From Eucalyptus grandis (lineage: Eukaryota; Streptophyta; Magnoliopsida; Myrtales; Myrtaceae): a DNA stretch of 64,000 nt. The DNA lies in NCBI RefSeq assembly GCF_016545825.1, contig NC_052614.1, positions 58,411,864-58,475,863 on the forward strand, in the 5' to 3' direction. Positions 25,000 through 37,375 of this stretch are shown here, one piece after another. The position numbers and the translations under genes were made by a program. How positions within the stretch are numbered: position 1 is the stretch's first letter; every line of letters starts with the position of its first letter. Under the pieces are notes generated by a model. That model worked only from the letters and a program-made list of their open reading frames with translations. It made no database searches and was not told where the DNA came from.

Positions 25000-25445
25000 T
25001 AACTATTCTATTCTATAGATCAATTAATGTTCAATAAATAGATTTTTCTATTTTTATTTCCCAAATTAATTAATGAGTAGGAATGCACATTTGATAATAA
25101 TACAATTTTTTTTTGTTCCAAAAATAGAAATTCGTTTGATAATGATCCAAATTTTTTCTCTCATGAGTGACGGCCGGCTAGGCAAACAAAGTGGTCAGTG
25201 ATTGGTAGTAGCGGCCGCGCATACGATGGCTAACAATCGATAGTGGCGAATGGCAAGCGACGGCAAGTGAGCGAGTGAGCAATTGGTTATTAGTGTGGAT
25301 AAGTGATGGGAATAATTTTTATTTCTCATTTTTATTTTAAAAATATAAAAGTGGGAAAACTTTTACTTTTCATTTGTTCTAAACCTATTAAAATTGTTCC
25401 AGAAATAAAAATGAGTATCATGCCCGTCCTAAAAATCTCCGGCAA
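25000..25445. repeat. Candidate fold-back repeat with GC-rich centre (copy 1)
   Basis: AT-rich arms with phrases like tttctatttttatttccc on the left and ttatttctcatttttatttt on the right surround a GC-richer core (gacggccggctaggcaaac, ggcaagcgacggcaagtgag). The design resembles the block at 3324-4390. Precise ends and a target duplication could not be set. Confidence 0.3.
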
Positions 25446-27600
25446 ATCCAAAGTCAAGACATAACGGCGTGCCACATGACGGAGGCAAAAATGTCTTCAA
25501 CTTTGGTCCAATTAAAAAAAAATTCCGCATGCAGATGCAGGTCGCGTCGCTACATGCTTAACTTTATGCATAGAGTTGGTAAAATATCCTCCTGTCTCCA
25601 ACTTGTTTTTCAAGAAATCGATCCCCATTGGTGCTGATTTAATCCCGTATAAATTCCACAATCGGGTCGTCGAGACCACGTGCAATCCCATCGGAGTTTC
25701 AAAACCGGGTTCCGACCCGCAAAAACCACCGTCCAGCACGGCCAATGGATTTCGCAATCAGCTGCTCTGCGCCGTCGGATCTCGTGCATCTCGTGCACCT
25801 CCGCACGATGATTTTAATTTAATTTAATTCCCATTTGATTTAATTTAATCCATAGTGGATAAGCTTCTAATCTGGACCCCATAGTTAAATTAGGACTTGA
25901 CCAAGATATTAAAAAAAAATCGTCGGTGGTGCCACGTCAGAGGCGGACGTCGCGGCCAATCAGATCCCCGGGAGCTTCCTTCGTTTACACTTTTGGGGCC
26001 CGTCACTGGGGCCCACGGCAGGCACGTAAGAGAGACATCATTCCCATTGGTTAGAGCTCAACCCACAGTCAGCGTCTCGGTTTCGAGTTGCTCAATCGAA
26101 TGATGCCACGTTAGGTGGCGGAGGAGCTTTGTTTCTTTCGCCCACAGGGCGTGGTGACCCCACGCGAAGGAAAAAACTATTGAGAAAATAACGCCGAAAT
26201 AATTAATTTTGGTTTAATATATAATGTAATTTTAAATATTTAATTCGTTCAATGCGCAATACCGTCCTAAGCTTTTTAAATTATTATTATTTATACATGT
26301 TCAATTTAGTTATTAAGTTATATGAAAATGCTAAATATTATCAATGAAATGATATTAATGGAATGACGATTTTGGATATCTTCATATATTTGAACATATA
26401 ACAAAAATTTATGAACCATATTAAACAAATCAAAAATTAATAAACAACATTAAACAAATTAAGAGTTTAAGGACCACATTGTATATTATGTCAAAGTTCA
26501 AGAAACATATATGTCATTATCCCAAAAATATTCAAATGAGACTTTTACATCTCAGCCATTTTTTTCCTTCGGATGATGTGGCACGCATGGGCATTGCTGT
26601 CAGAGTTGAGATTATGTGCAGCCAAACTCAATTTTCCTTTTCAATATAGGCAAAGCAATGTTACATCATGATTTGGTCATAGTATTTATAAGTATGCCTA
26701 TTTCCTTGCGAGCATGCCTTCCAATAGAGATTACTTAAAACTTTGAATCGAACGTGACGATTCAACTACGAAAGTAACGAATCATCAATCGCAATTACCA
26801 AAACTATATAAAATATTATTTTAGATCTCTATTTTGTCTCGATTCATTTCGTCATGACGGAACAACATAAACCAAATGTAATATTTTAGACTAATAAAAA
26901 GAAAAGTGAGATCTCAAAAAGAGGATTATTTTTGTTTTTTTTTAAAGAACATAATGGACTAGACAAGTGAAGAATATTCGAGGATGGCCAAGCGACGCTA
27001 AAGTGCTACTGGCCATTAAAATAAAGAGAAGCAAAAGAAGAAACGGTTCCTTCGAGTCAAAAAAAAGAGGAGAGCATACCATGGAAACATCAAGTGATCC
27101 TCAAGAACAATCATTAATGGTAAAAAAAACAAACAAACAAACAACAAAAGAAACCGGACATTTTTAAGGATTTCATTAGAAAGCATCCTGTTATATATAT
27201 TTAAAAGTTATTCAAAAGAAGTTTCTTGGTTTCTAACGCCTTTTTTTTTTTTTTCGCGATATAATTATAATCGGTATTTTCAAATCAAAACATTCCCTCC
27301 TAATAAGCATGCCCAGTAAAAGCCCTCTTTAATTGACCGGATCAGATCTTGACAAAGGAAGGGGTGAAAATAATTAATGAGATCATTTGAATTAAGGAAA
27401 GTGGAAAGGCGGTTTTCTGATCGGTACACTGAAACAACAGGAAGGTGGAGGCCGCAATGATGGAATTTATCTACTTTAATCATTTTATGAAATCGATACA
27501 CTAACCTTTGTTTCTCCTAAACCCAAAGGCATTAATCCCTGTCCTCCTCACTCGATCTGGAAGGCCAGAAGGGGGAGGCCGAGCCTCTTGCTTTTTTTCG
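25446..27600. other. Upstream region of SUS copy 1
   Basis: About 2 kb preceding the SUS promoter. It holds a GC-richer patch (about 25900-26170) with ACGT-core words (gccacgtcag, gccacgttag), then the second member of the AT-rich repeat family (about 26205-26520), then mixed sequence. Distal promoter elements may lie here, but none can be assigned by eye. Confidence 0.35.
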
Positions 27601-27602
27601 TG

Positions 27603-27773
27603 TATAAAAGGGCCTCCCCATTCCTCATTTTTCACCATCCTCCGTTCGTTCGTTCCCTTCCCTTTCCATTGTTGCGTTTAAGCCCTCCAATTTTCTTTTG
27701 GCGTCCCGTTTTGGGGCTCCCTTGAAGATCTCCTCTTCATTTCGATTTCCTGCCTTCGCCGCGCCATTTGAAG
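27603..27773 (+). promoter_or_regulatory. SUS copy 1 TATA box and non-coding first exon
   Basis: A strong TATA box, tataaaag, at 27603-27610 is followed by a pyrimidine-rich stretch where transcription should start, near 27635. The leader exon ends at the donor gaag/gtaaaat, with the exon finishing at 27773. It joins the first coding exon at 30330 through a 2556-bp intron. A long 5' leader intron is a known feature of several plant SUS genes and often raises expression. Both the TATA box and the donor are present in copy 2 (55509-55681). Confidence 0.75.
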
Positions 27774-27834
27774 GTAAAATCTTTGCTCCCGAGCTCATCG
27801 GCCATTGAATGTTTTCCATGGGAATGTCTAGAGT

Positions 27835-28062
27835 CTTTTTTTTTTTTTTTTTGGTGACTCAAGATCCGCCTGGAACCTGCCCCTTGTCGGCTTACGCCGA
27901 TTTGGGGTCTCACAGGTCTCCGCGATGGAGGCCTAACAGTGACTATACCTCAAGAAAAACTGATTTGTCGCTTTAATTGCTAACGATGCAAGATTTCAAA
28001 CCCTTAATCTCCTTCGCCGGAGGAGAGATTTCAACTAACTCGCTGCCCACGGATGGGTATGC
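27835..28062 (-). mobile_element. SINE in the SUS leader intron, with 13-bp target duplication (copy 1)
   Basis: An element of about 228 bp in minus orientation. It has a poly(T) run (27836-27852), the poly(A) tail of the opposite strand, and is flanked by the perfect 13-bp duplication gaatgtctagagt (27822-27834 and 28063-28075). Read on the minus strand, the 5' part has gcagcgagttagttgaaatc followed by gggtttgaaatct, arranged like the A and B boxes of tRNA-derived SINEs (B-box-like GGTTTGAAATC). It has no coding capacity. The same insertion with the same duplication is in copy 2. Confidence 0.85.
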
Positions 28063-30329
28063 GAATGTCTAGAGTTCAGTCGGAACTTTTTCCCGATCAC
28101 TTTTCTTTGGCCGAGCGTGCTTGAAATACCGCCGCTCCGAGTACCCTTCTTTTGCTAAGCATATATTGTTCGTGACCCTCCAAGCACGCATTGCGGTTCG
28201 ATCTCTTCTTCTGCTCGAATCTCGGAAAACGCAATTCTTACTTTTCATTAGCGACAGCGTTCCTACTCTTTAAGATTATAATTAGCGTCTATGTGAATCT
28301 TCTTCACCTAGGACATACTACCTTAAACGACATGTCGCTCTCTGCCTTCCTTAAGCACAATGCCAAGCCTGCCGAAACTTCTTGAAAATATAATTAAATC
28401 TCCTCTTGCGGCCAAAAGGGGTGGTTGCATTGATGAGCATATTCTCGAAAGATCCTTATGGCTTTTTCCTTTATTTTTATTTGATCGAAGGACGATACTA
28501 GGAGATCGGAAAATGGGTAGTGAAAAGAAATTTCCTTCTAATGAAGATTAATTTACTTTTTAACGCAAATTACAATGCAACTCTGATGGACGACACCTAA
28601 GGGTCTTGCCTGGGGTGATCACGACCGTTGAACCCCACCACCCAGCGAAGAGGGTGGGCCCGCCATTACTGCGTGCCGCAGCGCACACCGTCCCTACAGG
28701 AAACGCCAATCAAGGGCTTAGATTAAGCAAGTCATTTATTTTATTGTTATTTTTGTTTTATTTTTATTTTCCTGATTGTTAGGTTGCTCGATGGTCAAGA
28801 ACGAGGAAATTTCCCTTTTATGTGCGAAAGTACGGAATGTATAAAGCATACAAAATCTCATTAATCTTTAGGATCATTACCCGGAAATTTACCAAGATTG
28901 GCACCGGCGATTTTATAATATCGTAATGTGAAAACGACGTAAAGGGTAAAGATGCTTCGAGCTTAGTTTCGACCCCCTAAACTTCCGGTCCACTTACAAC
29001 ATGAAAAATAATTTGATTAATTGAGGAGGGCGGATCTGATCATAAAGAATTAATCTTTTCCTAGAATTCACCGGCGAGATGATATAGTATTGAAGCGGCC
29101 TTCTCTCTCCTAAGGCAATCTCTCTTTTCTCTCTCTGATCCAAAATCTATATTAGGACATGAACTGTTGTTTGAGGATGTCATTGGAAATGGACTGTTTT
29201 CTTGGGCAGAGGATCGGGGTTAAGACAAAGGAGAAAGATTTCTGTTGCCTGTTTTAATTTCCGTATTTCCTACTTTTTTTATTCCTCCTCCAATTTCTTC
29301 GTTAGTTTCTATTTTTAATTTCTTTCCTTTTCGCGCTGTTTTCCTATAAATTCTGCTCGGCATCGACTCGACCAAAGCATCCCTTCGTAGCGTCCGTTCC
29401 GTTCGCTCCACTTTTCTGTTTCCTGGGTATTTTCCGTTTCTTTCTTTCGTCGTTTCTTTCGTTTTCTTGCTCGGTTTTCTTTCCGTGTGATGCAGTGTTT
29501 GTTCGTGGTGGGTGATCTCTTCTTCTTCTTCGTGTCCTTCTTCTCCTTCTCCTCCTTCTCCTCCTTCGGTTAGCAAGTCCTTCAAGGGTCGTCGCGTTCT
29601 TGGGTGTTCATGCTTCTCTGACTTGTCTGTTGAGTGTCTCTGTTTCGCGGAACACAAGCGAAATTCGTCTTGAACTGCACTTCCCTTTGGCTTTTTTCTC
29701 GAGTTCGAGGATGGACATGTCGCCCATGAGAATTGGGTTTTGTCTTGTGTCGGTAGGAGAAAAATTCTTGCTTAGTCAAAACGTGAAACTCTGTGCAACC
29801 TCTCAGACTTTCCAGGCAGTTGTCTGCTCTCTCTTTCTCTGCCTCCCGAAGAACACTCTCTTCCGTAAAAGAGATGATCTTTGTGCACTTTTGAACATAA
29901 AAAATGGGGGGAAGACACTAGATCTGCTGATTTCATGAAGTTGCAAAGCAGTGGGAAGCACTACAAGCTTCAGGCTTTGTGATCGTCAATGGAGATCTCT
30001 AGATCTTTCTGGCTTTTAATCTTCTTTTTAAGCGTCCTAAACAATTAATAATGAAAGAAACATTTTTTTTGCCCCAGTAGTTTTCCAACCGAGATCATCA
30101 CCTATTCGTGCGTCAGCGGACCCATTTGTTCAACATTCGCAATTTTAATACCTTCGTACATGCGTAGTTGGTAAGGTTTGAAAATCCGCCTCTGAGAAAA
30201 GATCGATTTTTCCAACGATTTGACTTTTTGTTGCTCTGTTTCGTGAGATTATTCAAAACCCTCCTTTATTAGTGGAAGTTGGGTTTTGCTTCTAATGCAC
30301 GGTGTGTTTCACTTTGGTGGTTGTTGCAG
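28063..30329 (+). other. Rest of the SUS copy 1 leader intron
   Basis: Intron sequence up to the acceptor gttgttgcag (ends 30329). It contains a compact GC-rich patch at about 28590-28720 that is unlike its AT-rich surroundings, and a strongly pyrimidine-rich region (CTT/CTC repeats, about 29515-29575). No tRNA, snoRNA or coding exon is recognised. Confidence 0.5.
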
Positions 30330-30356
30330 TTCTTTTTCTGAGAGAAGAATTTAGAC

Positions 30357-33300
30357 ATGGCTGATCGCATGTTGACTCGAAGCCACAGCCTTCGCGAGCG
30401 TTTGGACGAGACCCTCTCTGCTCACCGCAACGATATTGTGGCCTTCCTTTCAAGGTAAAAAGCAAGGACGGAAGGGGATATATTCAAGAAATCTTCAAAG
30501 AGAGCATCTTGATGAGTGGTTTTAACATAAGTTGGTGAAAGGGAGCTTAAAAAGTGTTTGATCCCTTTTGTTGTCATGTTGAAGGGTTGAAGCCAAGGGC
30601 AAAGGCATCTTGCAGCGCCACCAGATTTTTGCTGAGTTTGAGGCCATCTCTGAGGAGAGCAGAACAAAGCTTGATGGGGCCTTCGGTGAAGTCCTCAAAT
30701 CCACTCAGGTATTATGAGCTCCTTCATGTCAATGTTTTTCGGTTCTTCACGCTCTTGAAATCTACTCTTCTATAGTGATAATGGGTTGATTTTTGCTTTT
30801 CTTTGACCTTTTTGATTTAAATTCTCAAGGAATTTCTTTTGCTCTAAATTTTGGGGTTTAGGAAGCGATTGTGTCGCCTCCATGGGTTGCTCTTGCTGTT
30901 CGTCCAAGGCCGGGTGTGGGAGCACATCCGTGTGAACGTCCATGCGCTTGTTCTTTGAGCAATTGGAGGTTGCTGAGTATCTGCACTTCAAAGAAGAGCT
31001 TGCTGATGGAAGGTCAGAATCTTTATTTTTTCTTGGTGATCTCAGAACTCAGGGTCATGTTCTTTTTTGCTGTTCTTGTTTTTGATTGTTTTGGGGTGTT
31101 AACGAGAGTTATTGGTCATGTGTTTCAGCTTGAATGGCAACTTCTTGCATGAGCTTGACTTTGAGCCATTCACTGCCTCTTTTCCGCGCCCGACTCTTTC
31201 CAAGTCTATTGGCAATGGCGTCGAGTTTCTCAATCGCCATCTCTCCGCTAAGCTCTTCCATGACAAGGAAAGCTTGCACCCTCTGCTTGAATTCCTCCAA
31301 GTCCACTGCTACAAGGGGAAGGTACATAAAACTATCGATGATTCTCGTTCATTTGACATCTTAAAAATGAGTTTTGAGTTACAAAGTGAGATTTCTTTCG
31401 CCTTATGTTACGAAATGGTGAACACTGAGGACTAAATGCCAATTTAGAGCACTGAATGTGTTGCACATTGGTTAAAATATTTGTGATCTGTTTATTGCTT
31501 ATGAGAATACTGGGTGATTCTGCAGAACATGATGGTGAATGCCACAATCCAGAATGTGTTCTCCCTCCAACATGTCCTGAGGAAGGCGGAGGGATCTGAT
31601 CACGCTCAAACCCGAGACCCCGTACTCCCAGTTCGAGCACAAGTTCCAGGAGATCGGGCTCGAGCGGGGGTGGGGTGACACGGCTGAGCGTCCTTGAGAT
31701 GATCCAGCTCCTGTTGGATCTCCTTGAGGCTCCCGATCCGTGCACTCGAGAAGTTCTTGGATAGGGTTCCCATGGTCTTCAACGTCGTGATCATGTCTCC
31801 CCATGGATACTTTGCTCAGGACGATGTCCTTGGTTATCCGGATACCGGTGGCCAGGTACTTGTTTTATTTTGAGTTAGCATCTCTTGATTAGGAGGATAT
31901 GCATTTTGTGATTTTCCATTCAACTTGTTCATTTGCAATAATTCTGTCTATTTATAGGTTGTTTACATCCTGGATCAAGTTCGTGCCCTAGAGGAAGAAA
32001 TGCTTCACCGCATTAAGCAACAAGGACTGGATATTACTATCGGATTTTCATTGTAGGTTTCACAAGCTTAATGTTGGGACTTTTGTGGTGCTTATACAAA
32101 TTAGATGCTTACCGTGTCGTTTGGTTTCCTAGATCACTCGGCTTCTTCCAGATGCGGTTGGAACCACCTGTGGCCAGCGCCTTGAGAAAGTTTTTGGGAC
32201 CGAGTACTCCACATTCTTCGCGTCCCCTTCAGAAATGAGAAGGGAGTCGTCCGGCAAGTGGATTTCCCGGTTCGAGGTGTGGCCCTATTTGGAAAGATAC
32301 ACTGAGGTATTGGACCGGCTCAGTCATATACTTAAGTCATTTTGCCTGTTTGAGTTTATTTAGTTTCTGGTTGAGACTAAACGGTTTCTGTTTGATAACT
32401 CTCATCAGGATGTCGCGAGCGAACTTGCTGGAGAGTTGCAGGGCAAGCCTGATCTGATCATCGGAAACTACAGTGATGGAAACATTGTTGCTTCCTTTGT
32501 TAGCACATAAATTAGGTGTTACACAGGTTTGTTCTTTTGTACATGATCTTGTTACTTGTAGTAACTGATGCCAAAATTTCTTAAAGGCTTTAATCTTTTG
32601 CTTCATTCGACAGTGTACAATAGCCCATGCCCTCGAGAAGACGAAGTACCCAGAGTCAGACATATACTGGAAGAAATTTGAGGAAAAGTACCACTTCTCT
32701 TGCCAGTTCACTGCTGATCTCATCGCCATGAACCACACCGACTTCATTATCACCAGCACCTTCCAAGAAATTGCTGGAAGGTGATTCAACTCGATTGTTC
32801 ATCTCTGAGTCGATTGTCTTAATACATTCTATCTTGTGAAATTTCAAGATTCCTAATATTTCCTTATTTTTCAATTCTTTCTTTCAGCAAGGATACAGTG
32901 GGGCAGTATGAGAGTCACATGAACTTCACTCTTTCCTGACTCTACCGAGTTGTCCACGGGATCGACGTCTTCGACCCGAAGTTCAACATTGTTTCACCAG
33001 GTGCTGACATGAGCATCTACTGCTTACACCGAACAGGAGCGGCGGTTGAAATCCTTCCACCCTGAGATCGAGGAACTCCTCTTCAGCGATGTTGAGAACA
33101 AGGAACACTTGTGAGTGTTTTGGCCCTTCCTTCGTGTCCAACTTAAATCCTGTCCTGGCATTTGTTGTGGCATTCTTGGGAGTCGAAGTTTGTCTTTTGC
33201 TAATTAACATCACCTCTAACGTTGTTGATCAGGTGTGTGTTGAAAGATAAGAAGAAGCCTATTATTTTCACCATGGCAGGCTGGACCGTGTCAAGAACTT

Positions 33301-34201
33301 GACAGGGCTTGTTGAGTGGTATGGCAAGAACTCCAAGTTGAGGGAACTCGCCAACTTGGTCGTGGTTGGAGGTGACAGGAGGAAGGATTCGAAGGACTTG
33401 GAAGAGCAGTCTGAGATGAAGAAAATGTACGACCTCATCGAAAGTACAAGCTGAATGGCCAGTTCAGGTGGATTTCCTCCCAGATGAACCGGGTGAGGAA
33501 TGGAGAGCTCTACCGCTACATCTGTGACACGAAGGGAGTCTTCGTTCAACCGGCTATCTATGAAGCTTTCGGGTTGACCGTGGTTGAGGCCATGACTTGT
33601 GGATTGCCAACCTTTGCCACTTGCAATGGTGGACCAGCTGAGATCATTGTGCATGGCAAATCGGGCTACCACATTGATCCTTACCATGGTGACCAGGCGG
33701 CCGAGCTTCTTGTAGACTTCTTCAACAAGTGCAAGATTGACCAGTCCCACTGGGACGAGATCTCAAAGGGTGCCATGCAGAGAATTGAAGAGAAGTAAGC
33801 GTTTTCAGATTAAAATGATGTTCACTTTTTTTGAAATACAATTTTTCTAATGTAATTTACTTTTTTTTTTTTGATAAGGTATACATGGAAAATATATTCT
33901 GAGAGGCTGTTGAACCTGACTGCCGTGTATGGCTTCTGGAAGCATGTGACCCCAACCTTGATCGGCGCGAGTCGCCGGTACCTTGAAATGTTCTATGCCC
34001 TCAAGTATCGCCCACTGGTAAGTTCCTGCTTGAACCTTTATCCGATCCCACATTCTTCATTCAAATTGGTGCCTGGTTCCTTGGCATACGTAGTATGTTT
34101 CTCGCAATCCACTCATGCTTTGTTCTTGCTCTTCCTTGCAGGCACAGTCTGTTCCTCCGGCTGTCGAAAGTAAACAAAGAGACAGATTGCGCTACCAGAA
34201 G
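30357..34201 (+). CDS. SUS1: Sucrose synthase, SUS1 type (copy 1, multiple frameshifting indels)
   Basis: Thirteen coding exons: 30357-30454, 30585-30708, 30862-31012, 31129-31321, 31526-31855, 31958-32052, 32133-32306, 32409-32526, 32614-32780, 32888-33110, 33233-33794, 33879-34017 and from 34142; nominal product 805 residues. Sucrose synthase reversibly converts sucrose and UDP to UDP-glucose and fructose, supplying cellulose synthesis in the cytosol and at the plasma membrane. Seen: N-terminus [18 protein letters not shown] with the CDPK-type Ser11, [29 protein letters not shown], and the GT-B motif EAFGLTVVE (both Glu present). Against copy 2, the exons have indels near 30917 (-2), 30955 (+1), 31590, 31690 and 31746 (-2 each), 32037 (-1), 32270 (+1), 32507 (+1), 33020 (-2), 33285 and 33440 (-1 each) and 34176 (+2, shifting the stop). 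One more missing base near 32206 is shared. The frame is not open as written; assembly error is more likely than a real pseudogene. Confidence 0.9.
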
Positions 34202-34590
34202 ACGGAAGCATTGGACTTTTGAAGTTTTCAAGGAATAAACATTGGAAATTGTTTGAATTTGGGATTGCCAAGAGCGATCTTTTTTTTTTTTTTTGGTCCT
34301 TTTTCTCTTTTCCTTTGTTTCCATTCCGCGAATGTTTGCATTTTGGGGTTTGTACCCATCAATTCAGTAAATGGTTCATTTTCTTTTCAACTTGTCAATC
34401 CCACTCCGTATTTCTTCGTACTTCATTGTTGTTCACCTGTGCCGGTCTATGTCTAGCTTGTCTGGTGATCTGTCAATTGAAGATAATCACATATACCTAA
34501 CAAACCAACTTGATATGAACACTAGCGACATGCAAGCTGATACCGATCAGTTTACTAACTTCAAACCATCAAGCAACAAAATATGAGACA
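34202..34590 (+). other. SUS copy 1 3' UTR region
   Basis: Sequence after the stop region, with a canonical AATAAA at 34234-34239 and T-rich/GT-rich sequence beyond, suitable for polyadenylation. The stop position is blurred in this copy by a 2-bp insertion; copy 2 has GAG-TAA at the equivalent place. Confidence 0.5.
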
Positions 34591-37248
34591 GCTTGATTGT
34601 TTTGATAAAAATGGCGCACGTTCTTGTCCTACCTCCATGTGATTTGATCTCTATTTCTTTACGAAATGAGGTAGAAGACAGGCACAAATATCGGCAACTG
34701 AGCAATCAAAATGTGAGATTAAGACAGCCTTGTGCTTTTTACCTGCTTTCTCATGGCCCAGGACAGCATATGTTGATGCTGATACCTGCATTAAAAGGCA
34801 CATCAGAACGATCATGGTTACTCTCCAAAGCTCCTCACCATCTTTTTGCGAAACTCAGCAATCTTCATGTCCAAAAAATGCTCAGAGACACAATTCAAGC
34901 GAATGGATCAGGTCTTTAAGTCTTTTGACACACAACAGTCGCTAGTTCAAAACTCGCACAGTTGAGACAGATCAGGTATGCAGGTTTGGTTTATGCAGTT
35001 TGAATTCTGCCTGGAAACCAGCTGAGGAGTTTAAAATCAAGATCATAGTTGGTACAGGCATTTTTAACGTTTCAGACCATTGACCTTACTCTGCCTGTCC
35101 TAGTCCAAACCTAGTCACTTGATGGACAGGGACAAGCAGGGTTTCTTTTTAACCCATTGTTTCCCCTGATTCCAATAGCGTTCTCATGTATAGATGTAGA
35201 CAGAGAGGGGGCCAAATTGGCACCTATAGAAGTGGGAATGAACGGTGGTTGGAGCTTTGGGCAGAGCTCATGGGAAGTAGGAAGAAGAAAATTGTTGGTT
35301 GTGGAAAGAAAGATGTCACAGTAATTCTGATGTACTGTGTACCTTTCTCTGCTGCTGCTTCATGTCCTCTATTCCCCTTCTCATCATTCATTTAATTTGT
35401 GAGCTCACTTCATGACATTATTTAATTTTTTCCAAGGCGTCTCCAGCCATGTAATCCTTCATTTTTCAGACATCTTCAGAAAAGTTGGACCCCGCCTTGT
35501 GCTGTTACATAGCAGTGAGTTATTAGATTGATTTGGACATATGAAATTTCCGAATCTTTCATGTGTTTCATATGCCACAGCCATGCATATGCAACTGCAA
35601 TATCTGATGATTGCCCTAGATGCCATTCAGTCTGATTAAATTAAAATAAAAAAAGCAGAGCTTTCTTGATAGTTTTTGCGATGTAGCTAATGTGAATTTA
35701 GAGGGTCGTTAACTCCATTGACATAGCATATTCTCTTGTCACGCCATTGCTTTCTTATGCCAAACACGGCATAAGGGAAGCAAGATAATTGTCAAACGTA
35801 GTCTCTGTAACAAGGTTGTTTCATACAGCATGGACAGAATGGTATGGCTTAGACAAGGCGTTTGCCTATTCTCCAAATATCTGACAATACAAATGGTTTT
35901 GAAGTGTTTACAATAACTGTTCGGAAAAATATTCCACCCTGGTTCAGAGAGTGCCGTAAGTTCAGAACAGATATTAATAAAACTTCAAAATGCAACAATT
36001 CCTTATAGAACTGCAACGAGGCGCAATTGCAGCACAACAATAGCGATACCGGCGGCTGAAAAAAGGTGACCTTTCAAGTTCCGCCATAACTACATGGCCC
36101 TTACGTAAGGATCCATGGACCACTCTTCATAAATGAATTGTTCTGGGTGGCGGCCTAAAATTAAAAAAGAAGAGAAAAGAAAAGAAAAAAAGACAGCTTG
36201 ATCTTGAGAGGAAACCAATTTGCGGTTTAAATCTGCTTATGACATTCAGTGCGGTAAACTGTCATCTATCATTAATGTCTCATCCGGTGGATTGAGACAA
36301 CGCCCATCTTTCTTTATGAAAGACCGGAGTTCAGCCATTGATGTTATTGGATGAAGAAACGACAGGATTTTGAATTTTGAGTGCAGAGTGGAGTCACTTC
36401 TTGTTCTGAAATGACATTTCAAATGACCCATGAGATTACCGTCTCCTAGCCAAAGGAGTAGCGGCCACTGCCGGCTAGAACTGAAACAAACTTTAAAGAC
36501 AAGGTTTGGGTAGTAAAATTGAAGTCTTAAGGTAATGTTTATCTCCATCACCGCAGAGGCTCCAAATTCTTTATCTATCTTTATCTTTTCACCGAGAGAA
36601 TACAAAGGTGACATTATGGGATCTCCCTACCCCAGAGCGATTCTTCTGCTTATTTCTTTCCTTTAAGTCTTTTAAGAACTTGCCTAGATTTAAAGTGGTC
36701 TTTCCTTGGTAAAATTGAAAAGGCGAGGACTCTTTGTGAAAATCGTTTGGAAAGTCTCAAACTTTTTCAGGAGATCAGCCCCATTTTGGTTATGGAGGAG
36801 GTTTGCCCACTTTTAAAAATTGTTTCCTTTTCCAACTGTTTCAATCTTTGGAAACTTTCGTTTTGAAAATGTTTCACAACTAATGAAACATTGAAAATCG
36901 CTAGATTATCATATTGGTTTCATTTGTATATTGGTTTCATTTGTCTCGCTAAAAATAAATGCCTCAAAAAATATTTTAAAAAAATTGACGGCTTATCTTA
37001 AACATAAAAATGAATGAATAAAAAGTGATATTTTAATTTTTTCGAAAATATTTTGACATAAATTGCAATCGATAATAAAAATATTTTCATATTGATAACT
37101 TTTCAAGTAATATAAATGATCATTTTTGGAAAACTCTTTTCCAAATCATTTTTTTTGCGAAAATAAAGGGAGCCATGATGTAGTTTTCAACTCTGTCAAT
37201 ATGATTAAAAAAAGTTTGGCATATTTGTATATCTACTCACGGGATACT
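34591..37248. other. Downstream flank of SUS copy 1, no gene recognised
   Basis: About 2.6 kb up to the assembly gap. Open frames are short and resemble nothing known. The part from 34591 to 36098 recurs in copy 2; 36099-37248 has no counterpart inside the window because copy 2 ends at the right edge. The last kilobase is AT-rich. Confidence 0.4.
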
Positions 37249-37348
37249 NNNNNNNNNNNNNNNNNNNNNNNNNNNNNNNNNNNNNNNNNNNNNNNNNNNN
37301 NNNNNNNNNNNNNNNNNNNNNNNNNNNNNNNNNNNNNNNNNNNNNNNN
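37249..37348. other. Assembly gap of exactly 100 N
   Basis: A run of exactly 100 unknown bases, the customary placeholder for a scaffold gap of unknown size. The sequence to the right restarts within TES intron 7 in the same orientation as the left copy. Confidence 0.99.
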
Positions 37349-37375
37349 CTATAACTGAAGATGGATAAGCCGTAC

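Larger units (their letters stand above)
9385..36098. repeat. Left copy of a ~26.7-kb near-identical direct repeat
   Basis: 26714 bp that match 37349-64000 (26652 bp) collinearly from end to end. Most lines differ only by single-base or short indels and occasional substitutions; a few patches diverge more. It covers TES from intron 7 to its promoter, the intergenic transposons and the whole SUS gene. Confidence 0.97.

Noticed and set aside
25576..25827. Small open frame upstream of SUS
   Set aside because: Overlapped by equally long frames on the other strand, no coding character, no homology recognised.
29220..29657. 145-codon Lys/Glu-rich minus-strand frame in the SUS leader intron
   Set aside because: It is the complement of a pyrimidine-rich intron tract; low-complexity composition and a differing frame in copy 2.
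30862..31012. Calling SUS copy 1 a true pseudogene
   Set aside because: The indels are small, mostly in repeats and private, all splice sites are intact, and the equivalent exon in copy 2 is clean; the evidence favours consensus errors.
34743..34930. Exon-like pieces on the minus strand (AG and GT borders at 34743-34785; a short frame ending KKMVRSFGE near 34830)
   Set aside because: No continuous protein, no known family and no further exons upstream on the minus strand; splice-like dinucleotides occur by chance.
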